Shown here in pieces: positions 31,604 through 44,149 of a DNA stretch of 64,000 bases. The position numbers were made by a program, and so were the translations under genes. The notes beneath the pieces were generated by a model that made no database searches, was not told the DNA's origin, and saw only the letters and a program-made list of their open reading frames with translations. The number at the start of each line of letters is the position of its first letter. The first letter of the stretch is position 1. This DNA comes from Xiphydria camelus (taxonomy: Eukaryota > Arthropoda > Insecta > Hymenoptera > Xiphydriidae). Location: positions 16,690,427 to 16,754,426 of the forward strand of contig OY783193.1 in NCBI GenBank assembly GCA_963678675.1, read 5' to 3'.

Positions 31604-32209
31604 TAGTTTGGCGATATAACCTCAACTACGTTGTTTACTTCTGTCTGGGTTTTCCTTTTCTTATGAGCTTTTAAAGCAAGGCGCTTTTTGTGAACGCGTT
31701 TAGTTACTAATACAGTACAATATTAATACGTCTTGATATTGGATTGAACTTTTTTTTTATTATTAATTGCTTTAAAATAATTTTATATGTGCTCAGTTTT
31801 AGCGTCGATGAGTTAGATCAAGGGTACAGTACCAAACTAAAGTTTTAAATATGAAGATACTATTTTCGCAAAATTATAACGTTTGCAATATTCATAACTT
31901 ATAAAAACGTGTGTCGAATAATTTTCAGTTATTTCATGACAATACGATTATTGCCTTTTCTTTAATTGAAAAATATTGAAAGAAAAAAACGAAGGAAACA
32001 TTTTTCCATTTCAATACACCTTCGACTTAGACGGTATACGTGATTCAACCTTAATTAGGTTTTCTCCCAATTTTGTATTGCAGATTAAAAAAATACAACT
32101 ATGTTATTGTCTTGTAAGACTGTCCCTCTCGCACTCGTTGCTTGGCATAAGTACATCTCTCTGGCTTTTTGATAACGTTAGAAACTTATAGAGAGAAACG
32201 CACTTATAA
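31604..32209. other. Unannotated AT-rich sequence
   Basis: No supported gene or repeat. Confidence 0.3.
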
Positions 32210-32502
32210 CCCTAGAACGATACACATATATTTTGACCCTTATAACGGTACACATGGGTCACGGGTACCCAGCCGTCGGAAAGCGCTATAACTCTTGTCA
32301 GCAATTTTATTTTTGCTTTTGCTAAAGTATGTGAAATCGAAACGCCAGACTGTAAGCTATACGTAGGAATTGGCGGAAGGAGCAATTATTAATTCGTTAA
32401 CAAACTACGAGCTGTAGCAGAAGAGCAACGAGACGAGTAGAAAAAAGCCTGAAAAATCAGAAACCCTCTGGGTACCTGTGACCCATGTGTACCGTTCTAG
32501 GG
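32210..32502. mobile_element. 293-bp piggyBac-like MITE
   Basis: The termini CCCTAGAACG...CGTTCTAGGG match the classic CCCTAGAA start of piggyBac. ATAA flanks it on both sides (32206-32209 and 32503-32506), a variant of the usual TTAA. ACACATGGGTCACGGGTACC is repeated in inverse near the right end. No coding capacity. Confidence 0.65.
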
Positions 32503-33427
32503 ATAACTTTGAAAAATAATAATTTTTTCGGACATTTTGTTTTTCGTGTGATATTGAATATGTATACAGATTATAAGTTGAATTAAAAAATATGAATATT
32601 TTTTAAATGCAAATACCGAATTTCCCGTTAAAAGAGCGATTCGTACGCAGTTGCAATAGGCATTAGCGCGCGTCGCTCAAATGCAGGCGCCTGCGTCGCG
32701 ATGCACCATGCGGTGGCCACGACGTAGACTATCTGTATCTATGATTTATATCGGAAACAGCGTACGCGCGCATGTATATGTATGTATATACGCACCGCGG
32801 TACCACTCAATCGTCTCGTCGCTCGGACGCGAACGGTTCCTTGTGCAAAGATTCCTCGCGCGCGAGGAGCGCTAAGCATGTACGAAGAAATTGTCCCGCG
32901 CCGTCGTACACGTTCCGCTACTTTGCTGGAACTGGCTGGTGAGGAAGCTTAGTGCGGGAGTTAATCGAAGGGAACTTTCTATCTGGCCACTTTATCCTAG
33001 GATGGACGGCCGATGCATTCGTGTAATGACGGATAAATTGTAGGAAAATTTCTAGGCAGGATTACACCTTTATTGTTGTGTGTGTAAAAACAATTTGTTA
33101 ATTTATTCTTGACGGTTGCAAATACCTTTCAGACGCGTTTTCAATCGCTTCAGCCATCGGCTGTAGGCAGTTTCCAATTAAATACTACGTTTTGATAATT
33201 ACGTACACGGTTGGAAATAGTTATTTGGAATCAGTCCACTCATTTTTGTATGTTAAACTAAACTGATTTTTCGTATTAATTTAATATTGCGTCACTAATG
33301 TCAATATTTCATATGCTCCAAAAAATGGTTTTATAAAGCCAAAGGGCGCATACATTTTTTTTATTAACTCAAATTTGTCTAAATATTAATAAATAAAGTG
33401 AAGAAAAATAATTTGAAACTTAAAAGC
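32503..33427. other. Unannotated sequence
   Basis: GC-rich patch 32650-32900 with CGCG words and TATGTATATA. No supported gene. Confidence 0.3.
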
Positions 33428-33640
33428 AAAGGGCGCATAGGATATGGTCGTTACACCCTTATGGCGTTGTTTCTTAAAAATCACAGAAACTAATGCCAAA
33501 GGACGTATCGATCTTAGGCTTACACTTATATGTATGTCGATATGCCCTTATGGCATTGTTTTCATAATTTTTAAGAAACTTAATGCCAAAAGGGCGGATC
33601 GACCATATCCTATATGCCTTTTTGCCTTTACTTTTTCAAA
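33428..33640. repeat. Imperfect hairpin, about 210 bp
   Basis: Outer arms share TAGGATATGGTCG and its complement, then CCCTTATGGCGTTG-like and TTTCTTAAAAATTA words. An adjacent partial copy of the AAAGGGCGCATA word lies at 33340. Probably a decayed MITE. Confidence 0.45.
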
Positions 33641-36600
33641 TTTTTATTTTACCATATTTGGATCTCTTTTACTTAATTCTATCATTTGCGAAAACAAATT
33701 TTTTTATGAGTCCTTTTGGCTTTTACAGTGTCAAAGGGGCGTAAAGTGGTGTTCACAACCTTTGATCATTAGTAATACTATAATTCTTCGTTACTTTTAA
33801 CATTCTTTGTGTTAATTTTAACGTAAAAAAAATGATGAATTAAAACGATCAATAGTTGATTTTAACATACAGAAATGGGTGAATCGATGTGAATACAAAA
33901 TTTTCAACTGTGTACGTATAGGTGCGTACAACATTCGACCCGACGTCGAATGCCACGTAAAACTTGTTTTTCATTTTTCCATAATTTCCTTAAACCCGTA
34001 GGGTAACTCTCCTTATATTGAATTTATTCGCTTGAGGGAAAAAAGAATTTTAATATATACATGTAGAAAACGAGAATACTATTAGTTAAATGCTTCACGC
34101 GTCGAGCAGCGAATAGCGATCAATGGGCTAAGAGGATTTCTCCAGGTAAGATTAGCTTACATTTTTCTAGAAAACGCTCTCACTCACAGGCCAAAGCTCA
34201 CCCTCCAACGTGTGGATTGCAAATCCGGCATAAATCGTCGAAACGTCGCGACGCGTGATTAAAAGGTGTTTGGTCGATAAATTTGAAAGCGAGTGAAGGG
34301 ATCTCTGAAAGGCGCTTTCCGTCCTACGAATACGGAATTACGTACGAACGAGCAAATCGTTTTCGGCAACCGTTATAGACACCGAAGGGATGGGAGAGAG
34401 AACGTGTCGCTGTGGAAATACATAAAACACATGGTCAATGGGTACATAAGGAAATGCATTTAAATTCCGTCATTACGGACAATTACGTCCACGTGCGATT
34501 CCTAACGATGAGGATTCCTTTCCTTGAGGATGCGATCAGTGAAACCTGAAGAACGGCGGAGGAAGTGCCTGTGCGGCGCGGCGATATATCGGGAGAGAGA
34601 AGCGATAGATGTTCTCGCTTCACGCGTCGCTCCCTTTCACCGGGAAAGAGTTCACAGCTAAATTACTACTCGACCGCGCACGATTACTAATTGAACAAAT
34701 CAATTGTTTCGACACTATCGAGTCATTAGCCGCGGAACCGAAACCCCTTTAGACCCGCTTAACAGTGTCGGGTCCTTGTTTACGGGCTTTGGTTCGATAA
34801 GTGAAATCTGACCACGGGGCGCGTCTACGGAACGCGCGCCCCTATTTTCTTCTCGCGGTCCCTTTATTTTATCTCTCTCCGTAGCTCATTCGTTCTATCG
34901 TATTCATTTGAGAATAAGTGCGACGGATCGGATTAAGCGAACGAAGACAATTTTCTCCCTTCCTAGTGGATTAAGGGCCGTCTACAAACTATGTCACGCT
35001 TGGGGGGGGGGGGGGGGGGTGATATTTTACATGGACGACACTTTTACACCCTTATACTGAGGCCATTCTACGAAATTCATTATTTTGTAGAAATTTTAGG
35101 GATAGGACGAACATCTCGAGCGGAATAAAGTGTTGACTATGAGTCAAGACGTCTTACTGACTTTTTACGAATTTACGATGGCAGAGATTTTATTGCTACG
35201 GTAAAATATATCGAAAGGATCTAACCGAGGCGTTTTATCGATAGTGCCATCGAGAACAACGTGGGTGAACTGGACGATAAAGGAACTGGTAGATTTTTAC
35301 GAACCACGGGGATGCTTCACGAATGAAGACGGAGAGCTTGGTCGACATCCGAAGCGTTAATTTACCGCGGCGGATGTTGCCTTTTTACCCTCGAGGAATC
35401 CAGCCGACGCATTATATAGTTGTCAACGAGAATCCCGGCGGTGAAAGGAGTGAAACTGCATAAATATGTTCTTGGCACTATTCATATCGACGGTTACTTG
35501 GATTGGTAAATTATTTATTTTACACACCTTTTACACGTGTGATAATGAAAAACGTTAAATCCACGCATAAAGACGATTCTTCACTAACTAGAATGATTTG
35601 ATTAATCCATATTTTATTATTCACATTCTGTATACGTTGTTTAATTGGTATACAAAACATTCATTTACATATAACATAAACGCTGATAAATCAGTTGATG
35701 GGGCAAACATTCGTCCAAAGAATATACTACTTGTATAAACTATTTTTATACGTTCGTTGTACGTAACCTAGTTTATTGGAATGCACCGATCGAGTCATTA
35801 TTATTTTCCATAAACAAACGAATTTCTGTTCAAATACCAATGATAACGATCTCCCCAATCATGTTTATAATTCCACCAATTCCGATTGGGATAAAAGTGG
35901 GATGGACGCTCCAGTTTCTGTTTAAATTTGAGCGCGATTATCTCGAAATTTAGTGGAGACATACGAATAATGTAGAGAGTAGCTTTTTTATAGGAAAAGT
36001 ATAGATAAACATTTTGTATTTAAACTCTTTTTCGATATGTGCAATAATTGATTTCAAAATAATCGATTTCGAACTTACTCTTCTACCGGGGCATCCGTTT
36101 CACTTTTATCCTAATTTAATCAACGATAGGCGACGACTTCTTACGTTGAACTTTTTACGTGTCGATTAAAGACATTAATTTGTTCTCCCAAATGAGAGCA
36201 ACGAGTGCCTCATTCTTTTTTTTCCTCACAGAAATGTCCCATCGTTATTCGCCACATTGGTACTATTCTGTTTAATTGTGAACGACTCCCGTTCATCGGG
36301 AGGACTATCGCTTTGAGAATTTCTCAGGGAGCAGCGATGAGCCAACTTCATTAGCCACGTGTCGACGATCTTACGAGTCTCCATCTTTTCATCGTCGGCT
36401 CGTAAACCTCTCCTCCGGACGATCCCGCGGATTCGTTGGGGTACGAAGCACGCGTGTTTAACGCGTACAACACCTCCGATGCCCCGACGATGCGTTTACC
36501 GACGTCGACCGCAGTCTCACCTCCCCCTGCGCCGCCGTTATATTTCCGTCAACCCTTTTCTTCGGGTTGGCAGGATCTGTGGGATCCGGGCGGTTTCTCA

Positions 36601-36841
36601 GTGTCCTTAGAAAGCGAACTCGGCAAACAGCGCGTATTAGTACAATTATCGAGTCGGCTCTAGATGCGTACATGTGTGGGAAACTTCAGTCATCACGGTG
36701 GCACGCAGTCGTTGTACCGCGTTTATACTGTCAATTATAGGCTTAATGTACTCCTTCCCCCCCATACGTGCCCCTGTCTCATCGAACTCCGTAAGCGGGC
36801 CGTTGTTGTAAATGTCTAAATATGCAGTGTATGATAGTATA
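33641..36841. other. Unannotated, largely unique sequence
   Basis: GC content rises at 34180-35460 and 36290-36680. No coherent frame with splice context was found. A run of 18 G lies at 35002-35019. This may be intronic or regulatory sequence of a host gene. Confidence 0.3.
35002..35019. repeat. Poly-G tract (18 G)
   Basis: Eighteen consecutive G bases, which could form a G-quadruplex or be an assembly-sensitive site. Confidence 0.85.
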
Positions 36842-37912
36842 CAGGGTGTCCTTAAATATCATGTACAAACGGAAGGAGGTAATTCTATGGCTTATTTCAT
36901 GACTGAAAGTTCATATAAACATAGGCCCTTAAAAGCTTCGTTACTGATCTACAGTGTTGACATTTTTAAGTTTTTTTAGTTTTTTTTATAGCTCATGCAG
37001 TTTTTAAGATATTTAGCTCAAATATGGAATGTAGGTTATGCTGTAGGGTTTATATCATTAGGCATGTCAAATGGTTGTGAGAATCTACAGGGGGTTATTT
37101 TTTCAGGGGTCGTGCCCCTTTTTCTCCCCCTGAAATTTTTTGGGGTGTGCTTCTAGTAGATTCTGAGATACAAAATAAATTTTTCTGTTTTGTTTACAAA
37201 CTTTTTGGTTTCTTGTAGTTGTTTTCGTATCTGCCACCATTATATCGAGAAAAAAAACTGTAAGAAATACTCCGGGAATGTTCCAAAGAGTACGGGAATC
37301 AATGAGAAGAAGAGCGGAGGCATGTGTAAGGGAAGGAGGAGGTCACTTTCAGCAGTTTTTGTAACGTTGTTTTGTTATGTTTATTATTTAGGTATTTCTT
37401 ATTGTAATACATTATTGCTACAAAAACCGCGTTATCCCAGCGTTAATTTTTTTAAATTTTAATTTCATTTAGCGAATTGCAGAGAATCGTTTTTTATTTT
37501 TTTCTCGATAATGGGGTGGCAGATACGAAAAAACTACAAGAGACCAAAAAGTTTGTAAACAAAATAGAAGATTTATTCTGTATTTTAGAATCTACCAGAG
37601 GCGCACCGCAAAAAAGTTCAGGGGGAGAAAAGGAGGCACGACCCCTGCAAAAATAACCCCCTGTAGATTCTCACAATCATTTAACATGCCCAATGATATA
37701 AACCCTACAGCATAACCTACATTCCAAATTTGAGCTAAATATTTTAAAAACTGCATGAGCTATAAAAAAAAACTAAAAAATTTTTGAAATTCCAACACCT
37801 TGTAGATCAGTAACGAAGCTTTTACGGGCCTATGTTTATATGAACTTTTAGTCATGAAATAAGCCAAAGAATAACCTCCTTCCGTTTGTACATGATATTT
37901 ATGGACACCCTG
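36842..37912. mobile_element. 1.07 kb foldback element, TA duplication
   Basis: Inverted arms of about 400 bp start CAGGGTGTCC, with TA at 36840-36841 and 37913-37914. Shared arm words include CATGTACAAACGGAAGGAGG, GTTTATATCATTRGGCATG and CCCTTTTTCTCCCCCTGAA. Interior open frame 37190-37460 has no family features. Mariner-type non-autonomous element. Confidence 0.7.
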
Positions 37913-37916
37913 TATA

Positions 37917-39100
37917 CAGGGTGGACCAGGTTAAACGTCATTTTTTTTTATAAGTGAGAACAACAACAAAAAAGTAGACTCATAAGAAAATTTTTTTCAA
38001 ACATGTTTCCTAACAAAGATACAGGGTGTCAAAGTTTCGAAAAAAAAATGGTTTTCTCATCATAACTTCTAAACTACTTGATCGATTTCCATGAAATTTC
38101 GCACAGAGGCTAATGTAGAACAGCTCTAAGCAACAATTAAATAATTTTTAAAAATTCTCCAGTGGCGTAGATACAAGGGGCCGGTACCCCATTTCCCCCT
38201 CCCAATCTTCGGCGCCACTGGATATTTTGCAAAGAAAATTTAATTATTGGATTCCCCGTTTAATTTAGAGAAAAAAATCACCCTTGCAAATTTTTGATTT
38301 ATGGCTTGGTTTTTGAGATATTTATTTTAATTCATAGGGTTGCGAGCAGGCCAAAGCTAGGTTGAACTCCATTAATTGTGATATGTGATAGAGCAACAAA
38401 AGAAAATAGATTCTCATGAGAAAATTTTTTTCAAAAATGTTTTCTAACAAAGATATAGGGTGTCAAAGTTTCGAAAAAAAATGGTTTTCTCATCATAACT
38501 TCTAAACTACTTGATCGATTTCCATGAAATTTCGCACACAGGCTAATGTCGTACAGCTCTAAGTAGTAATTAAATAATTTTAAAAAATTATCCAGTGGCG
38601 TAGATACTGGCGGCCGGTACCCCCCTTTCCCCCTTCCCAATCTTCGGCGCCACTGGATATTTTGAAAAGAAAATTTAATTATTGGATTCCCCGTTTCATT
38701 TAAAGAACAAAATCTCAAAAACGAAGTCACAAATCAAAAATTTGCAAGGGTGATTTTTTCTTTAAATTAATCGGGGAATCCAAAAATTAAATTTTCTTTG
38801 CAAAATATCCAATGGCGCCGAAGATTTGGAGGGGGAAAAGGGGGTATCGGCCCCTAGTATCTACGCCACTGGAGAATTTTTAAAAATTATTTAATTATTG
38901 CTTAGAGCTGTTCTACATTAGCGTCTGTGCGAAATTTCATGGAAATCGATCAAGTAGTTTAGAAGTTATGATGAGAAAACCACTTTTTTTTTTCGAAACT
39001 TTGACACCCTATAACTTTGTTAGGAAACATTTTTGAAAAAATTTTCTTATGAGTACTTTTTTGTTGTTGTTCTATCACATATAAAAAAATGACATCAAAA
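37917..39100. mobile_element. Composite foldback element starting CAGGGTGGACC
   Basis: It begins four bases after the previous element. A block of about 350 bp (GGTGTCAAAGTTTCG, TCATCATAACTTCTAAACTA, TCCAGTGGCGTAGATAC, CTTCGGCGCCACTGGATATT) occurs twice direct (from about 38030 and 38460) and once inverted (about 38735-39010). The right terminal CCACCCTG is missing, so the right edge is truncated. Confidence 0.6.
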
Positions 39101-39520
39101 GGCATTTTCTTACAAAAAAGTGAAAAAAACACCGGACATTTTTATTTCGCCAATGCGACAATCTCGATTTTTCTTAAAAAAAATTCAGTATATTTGAAAT
39201 CAATAAAAACTGTGTAGAACAAAATTTGGAAGTGGGAAGGCCATTTCTTCATGAAGAAAAAAATTCTTTTTAAGTTTTTGTCTTAAAATTTTCTTTTTTT
39301 AATCAGAAAATGTTCTTTATCCTTCTATACATCTATGCATAGAAACATAAAGAACATTTTCTGATTTTTGAAAAAATTTTAAAGAGAAAAAACTTAAAAC
39401 AAATTTTTTTCTTCATGAAGAAATGGTCCTCCCAGTACCAAATTTTTTTCTACACAGTTTTTATTGAATTCAAATATACTGAATTTTAGAAAATGCCTTT
39501 TAATGTCACTTAAAAATTTT
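39088..39520. repeat. Hairpin element centred near 39335
   Basis: Inverted arms of about 190 bp share AAAAGGCATTTTCT, CTTCATGAAGAAA and AAAGAACATTTTCTGATT. It abuts the previous foldback. Non-coding. Confidence 0.6.
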
Positions 39521-39710
39521 TTTTTTGAAAAATTGAAAATTAAACAAAAATTTGCATGTATACAAAATTGTTTATGCCATTAATAGTATACTTGAAACTA
39601 ATGTTAACATTTATTTTTCAAATCGATGTATACCATTAACGGCGCGTGAAAAAAATCTAAAAAAAATTCAGGTAATGTTTTTTCATTAAGTATGTTTATG
39701 TAAATAAAAA

Positions 39711-40440
39711 TCCCCACAAAAACAGAATCTCTGTAAAAAAAAGGCGGCATGTTCATTCAGTGCCAACAAAAATTGATACGTAAAATACTCTCCAAAAAAG
39801 ATTTGAAATCAATTAAGATCGCCATGTTCAAGATTTATATATAAAAAGTAAAAGGCATCATTTGAAAGGAAAATTATTGTAAATCAAGTTACTAAAAAAT
39901 TCGACTAAAGAATTTATAAAAAAATTTTAATAAAAAAGAACCTGCCGCGTTTAGGTTTTCATCTTTTGTCCACTATACCGAATAATTGGTAGTGCTTGGA
40001 CGGTGCTAGAGTGATTCATAAATTGCACTGCCGAAGTCAAATTCAGAGAAATTCAGAAGGCCCCCGCCTGAACAGTTTCCCGTGCGACATTCGGTATACT
40101 GGTGGTATCATATAAGTGTGTATTTATTTAAAATCATAAGTGCATAAACATCGAGTATAATTCTGTCTGAATTTTTTATTTTGAAGGAAAAAAACGCGGC
40201 AAGTTCTTTTTTATTAAAATTTTTTTATAAATTTTTGTAGTCGATTTTTTTAGTAACGATTTACAATAATTTTCCTTTCAAATGATGCCTTTTACTTTTT
40301 ATATATAAATCTTGAACATGGCGATCTTAATTGATTTCAAATCTTTTTTGGAGAGTATTTTACGTATCAATTTTTGTTGGCACTGAATGAACATGCCGCC
40401 TTTTTTTTTTTACAGAGAATCTGTTTTTGTGGGGGGATTT
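39711..40440. repeat. Complete foldback copy related to 16808-17500
   Basis: Arms start TCCCCACAAAAACAGA and share GGCGGCATGTTCATTCAGTG. The centre holds CGAATAATTGGTAGTGCTTG and CCGAAGTCAAATTCAGAG, also inverse at 17150-17280. The right flank (40441-40800) is the inverse of the left flank of the 16.8 kb copy, so the two loci are related by inversion or opposite insertion. Confidence 0.7.
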
Positions 40441-40619
40441 CACTACTTTTTGGAAGTTATTCATGAAGAAAATACATACATGTAGGAGAATAGCTTTTTA
40501 TTACCACAAAATTAAAGTCTCATATTTTATACAGATACGAGCTAATTAATTATAACCACGTTACTTTTGATTTATTCTCGTGATATTTTGAGAGGGATTC
40601 ATAAACTAGAGAGCCCTTA

Positions 40620-40800
40620 CATTTTTCACTTTGCCTTAGTATTTTGGAGAAATAAAACATACTGCTTTCGAATTTACAGGCCATCGGATTTTTCTTATAT
40701 TTTGGTCGTCTACAGAAATCCATGTAGACATTTTACCTTTAACTCTAAGTATACTCTTCCAATGACTGTGACGAATTGTTTCATCACATGTAAAGATACC
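40620..40800 (-). pseudogene. Family K coding fragment, inverted copy
   Basis: Minus-strand copy of the 16540-16730 fragment with GIFTCDETIRHSHWKSILRV and IRKIRWPVNSKAV words and a few substitutions. No complete gene. Confidence 0.3.
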
Positions 40801-41970
40801 TGTCAATTCTGGAGATCGAAGCATCTAACCTCGAAATCGTTAATTTGTAAATAATGATGACTAATGTGTAGAAGTGATGAGAAATAATCATTCGGGTTTC
40901 TTCGATGAGATTCCCCAAGTGTTTTAAAACAAGAGAGTGTCCGATTTTTGCCAATAACTGTTGCTTCAACTTCCAGTCATATTAAGTATTACCGCAAAAC
41001 GAGTAGATTAGAAGATTTTCATGAAGACTCACGATTTTCTGATATGTCATCTCGTACAGGTGCAACCGAAGAGGATCTATTTAGCTCGTGTCCTGTCCGT
41101 AAAAAGATGACTCATTGGACATCGGAGAATGTCAGGCTTGTCACCGAGCGCTTATTACCCACGGTACATTAATTGCAATACGCGCTTCTCGTTTCAACTA
41201 TTCCAGCGTTAAATAACTTTTACTTCTTTCAAGCTAATAACCTTTTATGAACTGTTCGTGGTAGGAGGCAGCGATCGATAATAGCGACTCGTCGTAGATA
41301 AGTTCGTCTATTAAAACTAAAAGTAACTACTACTGCGATAATGTGCCCGAGCTCACGGTCTATTCTGCAATTAACGTTAACGTAATCGTGATTATGCTCG
41401 GGTGATGGGTGTTCCAAAAGAGGTACAGCTGATACTAAACATCGGACGCTGTAAACTGACTTGCTAGTGTATGCTTTGCAACTGGAACATCATCAGAGGA
41501 ATAATTTGTCTATCATTGATCGCTACCCCCTACAATGAACAATTCGTACAAGAGGTAAATACGTTGAAAGAAGTGAAAGTTATTTAAAGCAGGAACAGTA
41601 GAAACGAAAAGTGCATATTGCAATTAATGTACCATGGGTAATAGGCGCTCGGTGACAAGCCTGACTGAGTCATCGTTTTACGGACAGGATACGAGCTAGG
41701 TCCTCTTCGGTTACACCTGTACGAGAAGACATGTCAGAAAATCGTGAGTCTTCATGAAAATCTTCTAACCTACTCGTTCTGCAGTAATACTTCATCACTG
41801 GAAGTTGAAGCAACAGTTATTAGCAAAAATAGGACACCGGTTTTTAAACACTTGGGGAATCTCATCGAAGAAACACGAATGATTATTTCTTATCCCTTCT
41901 ACACATTAGTAATCATTATTTACAAATTAACGATTTCGAGGTTAGATGCTTCGATCTCCCGAATTGACAG
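40801..41970. repeat. Family K foldback, complete 1.17 kb copy
   Basis: The inverted arms (about 40801-41230 and 41570-41970) run from the module CTGTCAATTC-GGAGATCGAAGC through TTCATGAAGACTCACGATTT to GACATCGGAGAATGTCAGG. The empty Harbinger-MITE site is at about 41498-41506. Frames with YRKTSRLEDFHEDSRF-type peptides appear in both arms and have no recognised family. Confidence 0.65.
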
Positions 41971-42769
41971 CTACCGGGAGATCAGACGTTTGATACTTTT
42001 CGCTCGGCACGTAAGACCGCAGCGCACTCTCCCGAAGCCAACTCTTAAAGTAGTATGGTTACGAATCGATTTCCAAGATGTAAATATGAAATAATTATGT
42101 ATGCAAGCTAATGTCAATAGAAACCTCCTGGTGCAATTTGGGGTAGATTGACCGTTTAGCATGTCTGATAAAAATTAATTACCGAGTAGAAAATAACCCA
42201 GTCTTATGGGCAAGACACATTTCTCGGGGTTTGTATGTAAAATCCAAGATTAAAATATAAAAAATATACCAAAAAAAAGGGGGAAAAAACAAAAATTTAC
42301 ACCCATTAATGAAAAATATTGACCGTTTGATACTTTAGTTATAACTAATTTCTGCTTCTCGGTATTCGGAAATAGCGTGTCGAGTAGATGCGGCAACGTC
42401 GCGTCAGTGGAGTGGGTTCAAGCGTACATTTCAGATCTCGTTTTCCCCATGATACACTCAAAGGTTTGTGTATCGTGGTTTTCTCTATTGGGCCACGAGC
42501 CCATTGATAATATGCGTTGCCACACATAAAAAGACGCTAGTCAAAGGAGGCACATTATTTGAATAATAAGTGAAAAATAATCGACTAATTCTTATGGTCA
42601 TAAATTTTATAATTCACAAAGAGAATTTTCAATTATAAATCATCGTTTTTTGATAACTTTTTTTACGGACACTCAACGATCACTTTCGAGAGTGACCATA
42701 CTACTTTAAAGCACCGACTCAACCACTTCCTCCCAAATGTCAGGGAAATTCAAAATCGGGAGTTTTTGC
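41971..42769. other. Unannotated sequence between foldbacks
   Basis: Contains TTGGGGTAGATTGACCG (42137) and a GC-richer patch 42355-42540. No supported gene or RNA. Confidence 0.3.
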
Positions 42770-43345
42770 CAGAGGTCATTCGGTATATGTTGTTACACTC
42801 GAGACGTTGGAATAGTTTTAAGAAATCCTTTTGCATGCACCGCTGAAATTTCGCCCTTACTCGTAAATAAATTTCTAGTACAGCATCGATATATTGTTGC
42901 ACCTGTATTCTTCTAGGACTTCCTAAAATAATTATAAAAACCTCATATAATTCAGCCCTAACAAGTACAATCTTATCGAGCTGTACCTCATCGAGGAGAT
43001 TTTTCGACGTAATGATTCCGAAATGTTTCTATGATGTTTTGCAACATTCGCGAATTTATCAAGAAATATATATTTCCAACATACGGTAGTGTTCACGAAT
43101 TACAGAAAAGTTATTGCAAAAACGTGCTTTGTGGGATGTAAATGACGATATATTGTAATTTTCCATTGTTACACCAGAGGTGAAGAAGAGATGAAATAGA
43201 CGTGAGGTACATGTACACTTCACGTTTGACAGGTCGGTATATAAATTGGAACTTGTGATAGTATAATACAAAAGACGAAATATACGATCAAGAAAAAATA
43301 ATAATAAAGTAGTTACTCCATTATTGTAATCCAATTCCACTGTGT
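42770..43345 (-). repeat. Family A inverted copy
   Basis: Inverse of the family A order: family K junction (42780-42890), TTTTAG acceptor-like site, GATAAGATTGTACTTG region, GTACATGTACCTCAC region. It meets the forward copy at the palindrome centre near 43400. Confidence 0.6.
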
Positions 43346-43860
43346 ATCCCTTATTTTTCTGCCACGAATTTGATTGTTGATAGTGGATGGATCAACCAAT
43401 GATTTTTCTTCACTATCAGCAATTAAAGTTGTGGCAGAAAAATAAGTGATACACAAATTGGATTACAATGATGGAGTAACTACTTTATATTTTTTCTTTA
43501 TCGATATATTTCCTCTTTTGTATTATACTATCACAAGTTCCAATTTATATACCGACCGGTCAAACGTGAAGTGTACATGTACCTCACTTCTATTTCATCT
43601 CTTCTTCGCCTCTGGTGTATGGAACAAAATATCATTTATATCCCACAAAGCACGTTTTTGCAAGTAATTTTTCTGTAACATTCTTGCGATATTTTACAAT
43701 ATTCATGAACACTACCGTATATGTTAGAAATATATATTTCTCGATAAAAGCGTTTCGGAATCATTATCCTCGATAAGGTATAGCTCGATAAGATTGTACT
43801 TGTTCGGGCTGAATTATATGGGGTTTTTATAATTATTTTAGGAAGTCCCAGAAGAATACA
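43346..43860 (+). repeat. Family A palindrome centre and forward arm
   Basis: The centre with GTTGATAGTGGATGGATCAA is at 43374-43395 and the forward arm runs from 43430 to the TTATAATTATTTTAG site at 43830-43844. Small deletions occur relative to other copies (for example after 43619 and 43748). Confidence 0.6.
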
Positions 43861-44130
43861 GGTGCAGCAAAATATCGACGCTGTGCTAGAAAGAATAAGG
43901 AATAATCCTCGAACGAATATTCGGGCTATGGCAACAGAGGTTAGAATCAGCAAGTCTACGGTTCGGAGGATATCGAAGGATGAAAATGTTCATCCATTTA
44001 AAGTTACGTACGTTCATGCACTCAAGACAGCAGATCCAGCTCGCCGAATGAACTAATGCAACTGGTTCTTGGAACAAGTGGATGATCCCTCGTTTGAAAG
44101 AAACCCCCTCGGGTTCGCATACGATCTGTA
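43845..44130 (+). pseudogene. Mariner-type transposase HTH fragment, best copy
   Basis: After a TTTTAG splice-acceptor-like site, an open frame reads VQQNIDAVLERIRNNPRTN, IRAMATEVRISKSTVRRIS, then DENVHPFKVTYVHALKTADP and ARRMN, ending at TAA. A further CNWFLEQVDDPSFERNPLGF continues in frame after the stop. This is the paired HTH DNA-binding region and linker of IS630/Tc1/mariner transposases (GRPR-like linker, ISKSTVRRI helix, HPFKV). The catalytic domain with its aspartates is absent. The copy was probably spread as part of a non-autonomous foldback. The family is clear at superfamily level only. Confidence 0.6.
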
Positions 44131-44149
44131 ACAAATTGTAAATAACAAT

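Noticed and set aside
35002..35019. Polypurine tract of an LTR element next to the G run
   Set aside because: No LTR, primer-binding site or coding remnants nearby; kept only as a poly-G tract.
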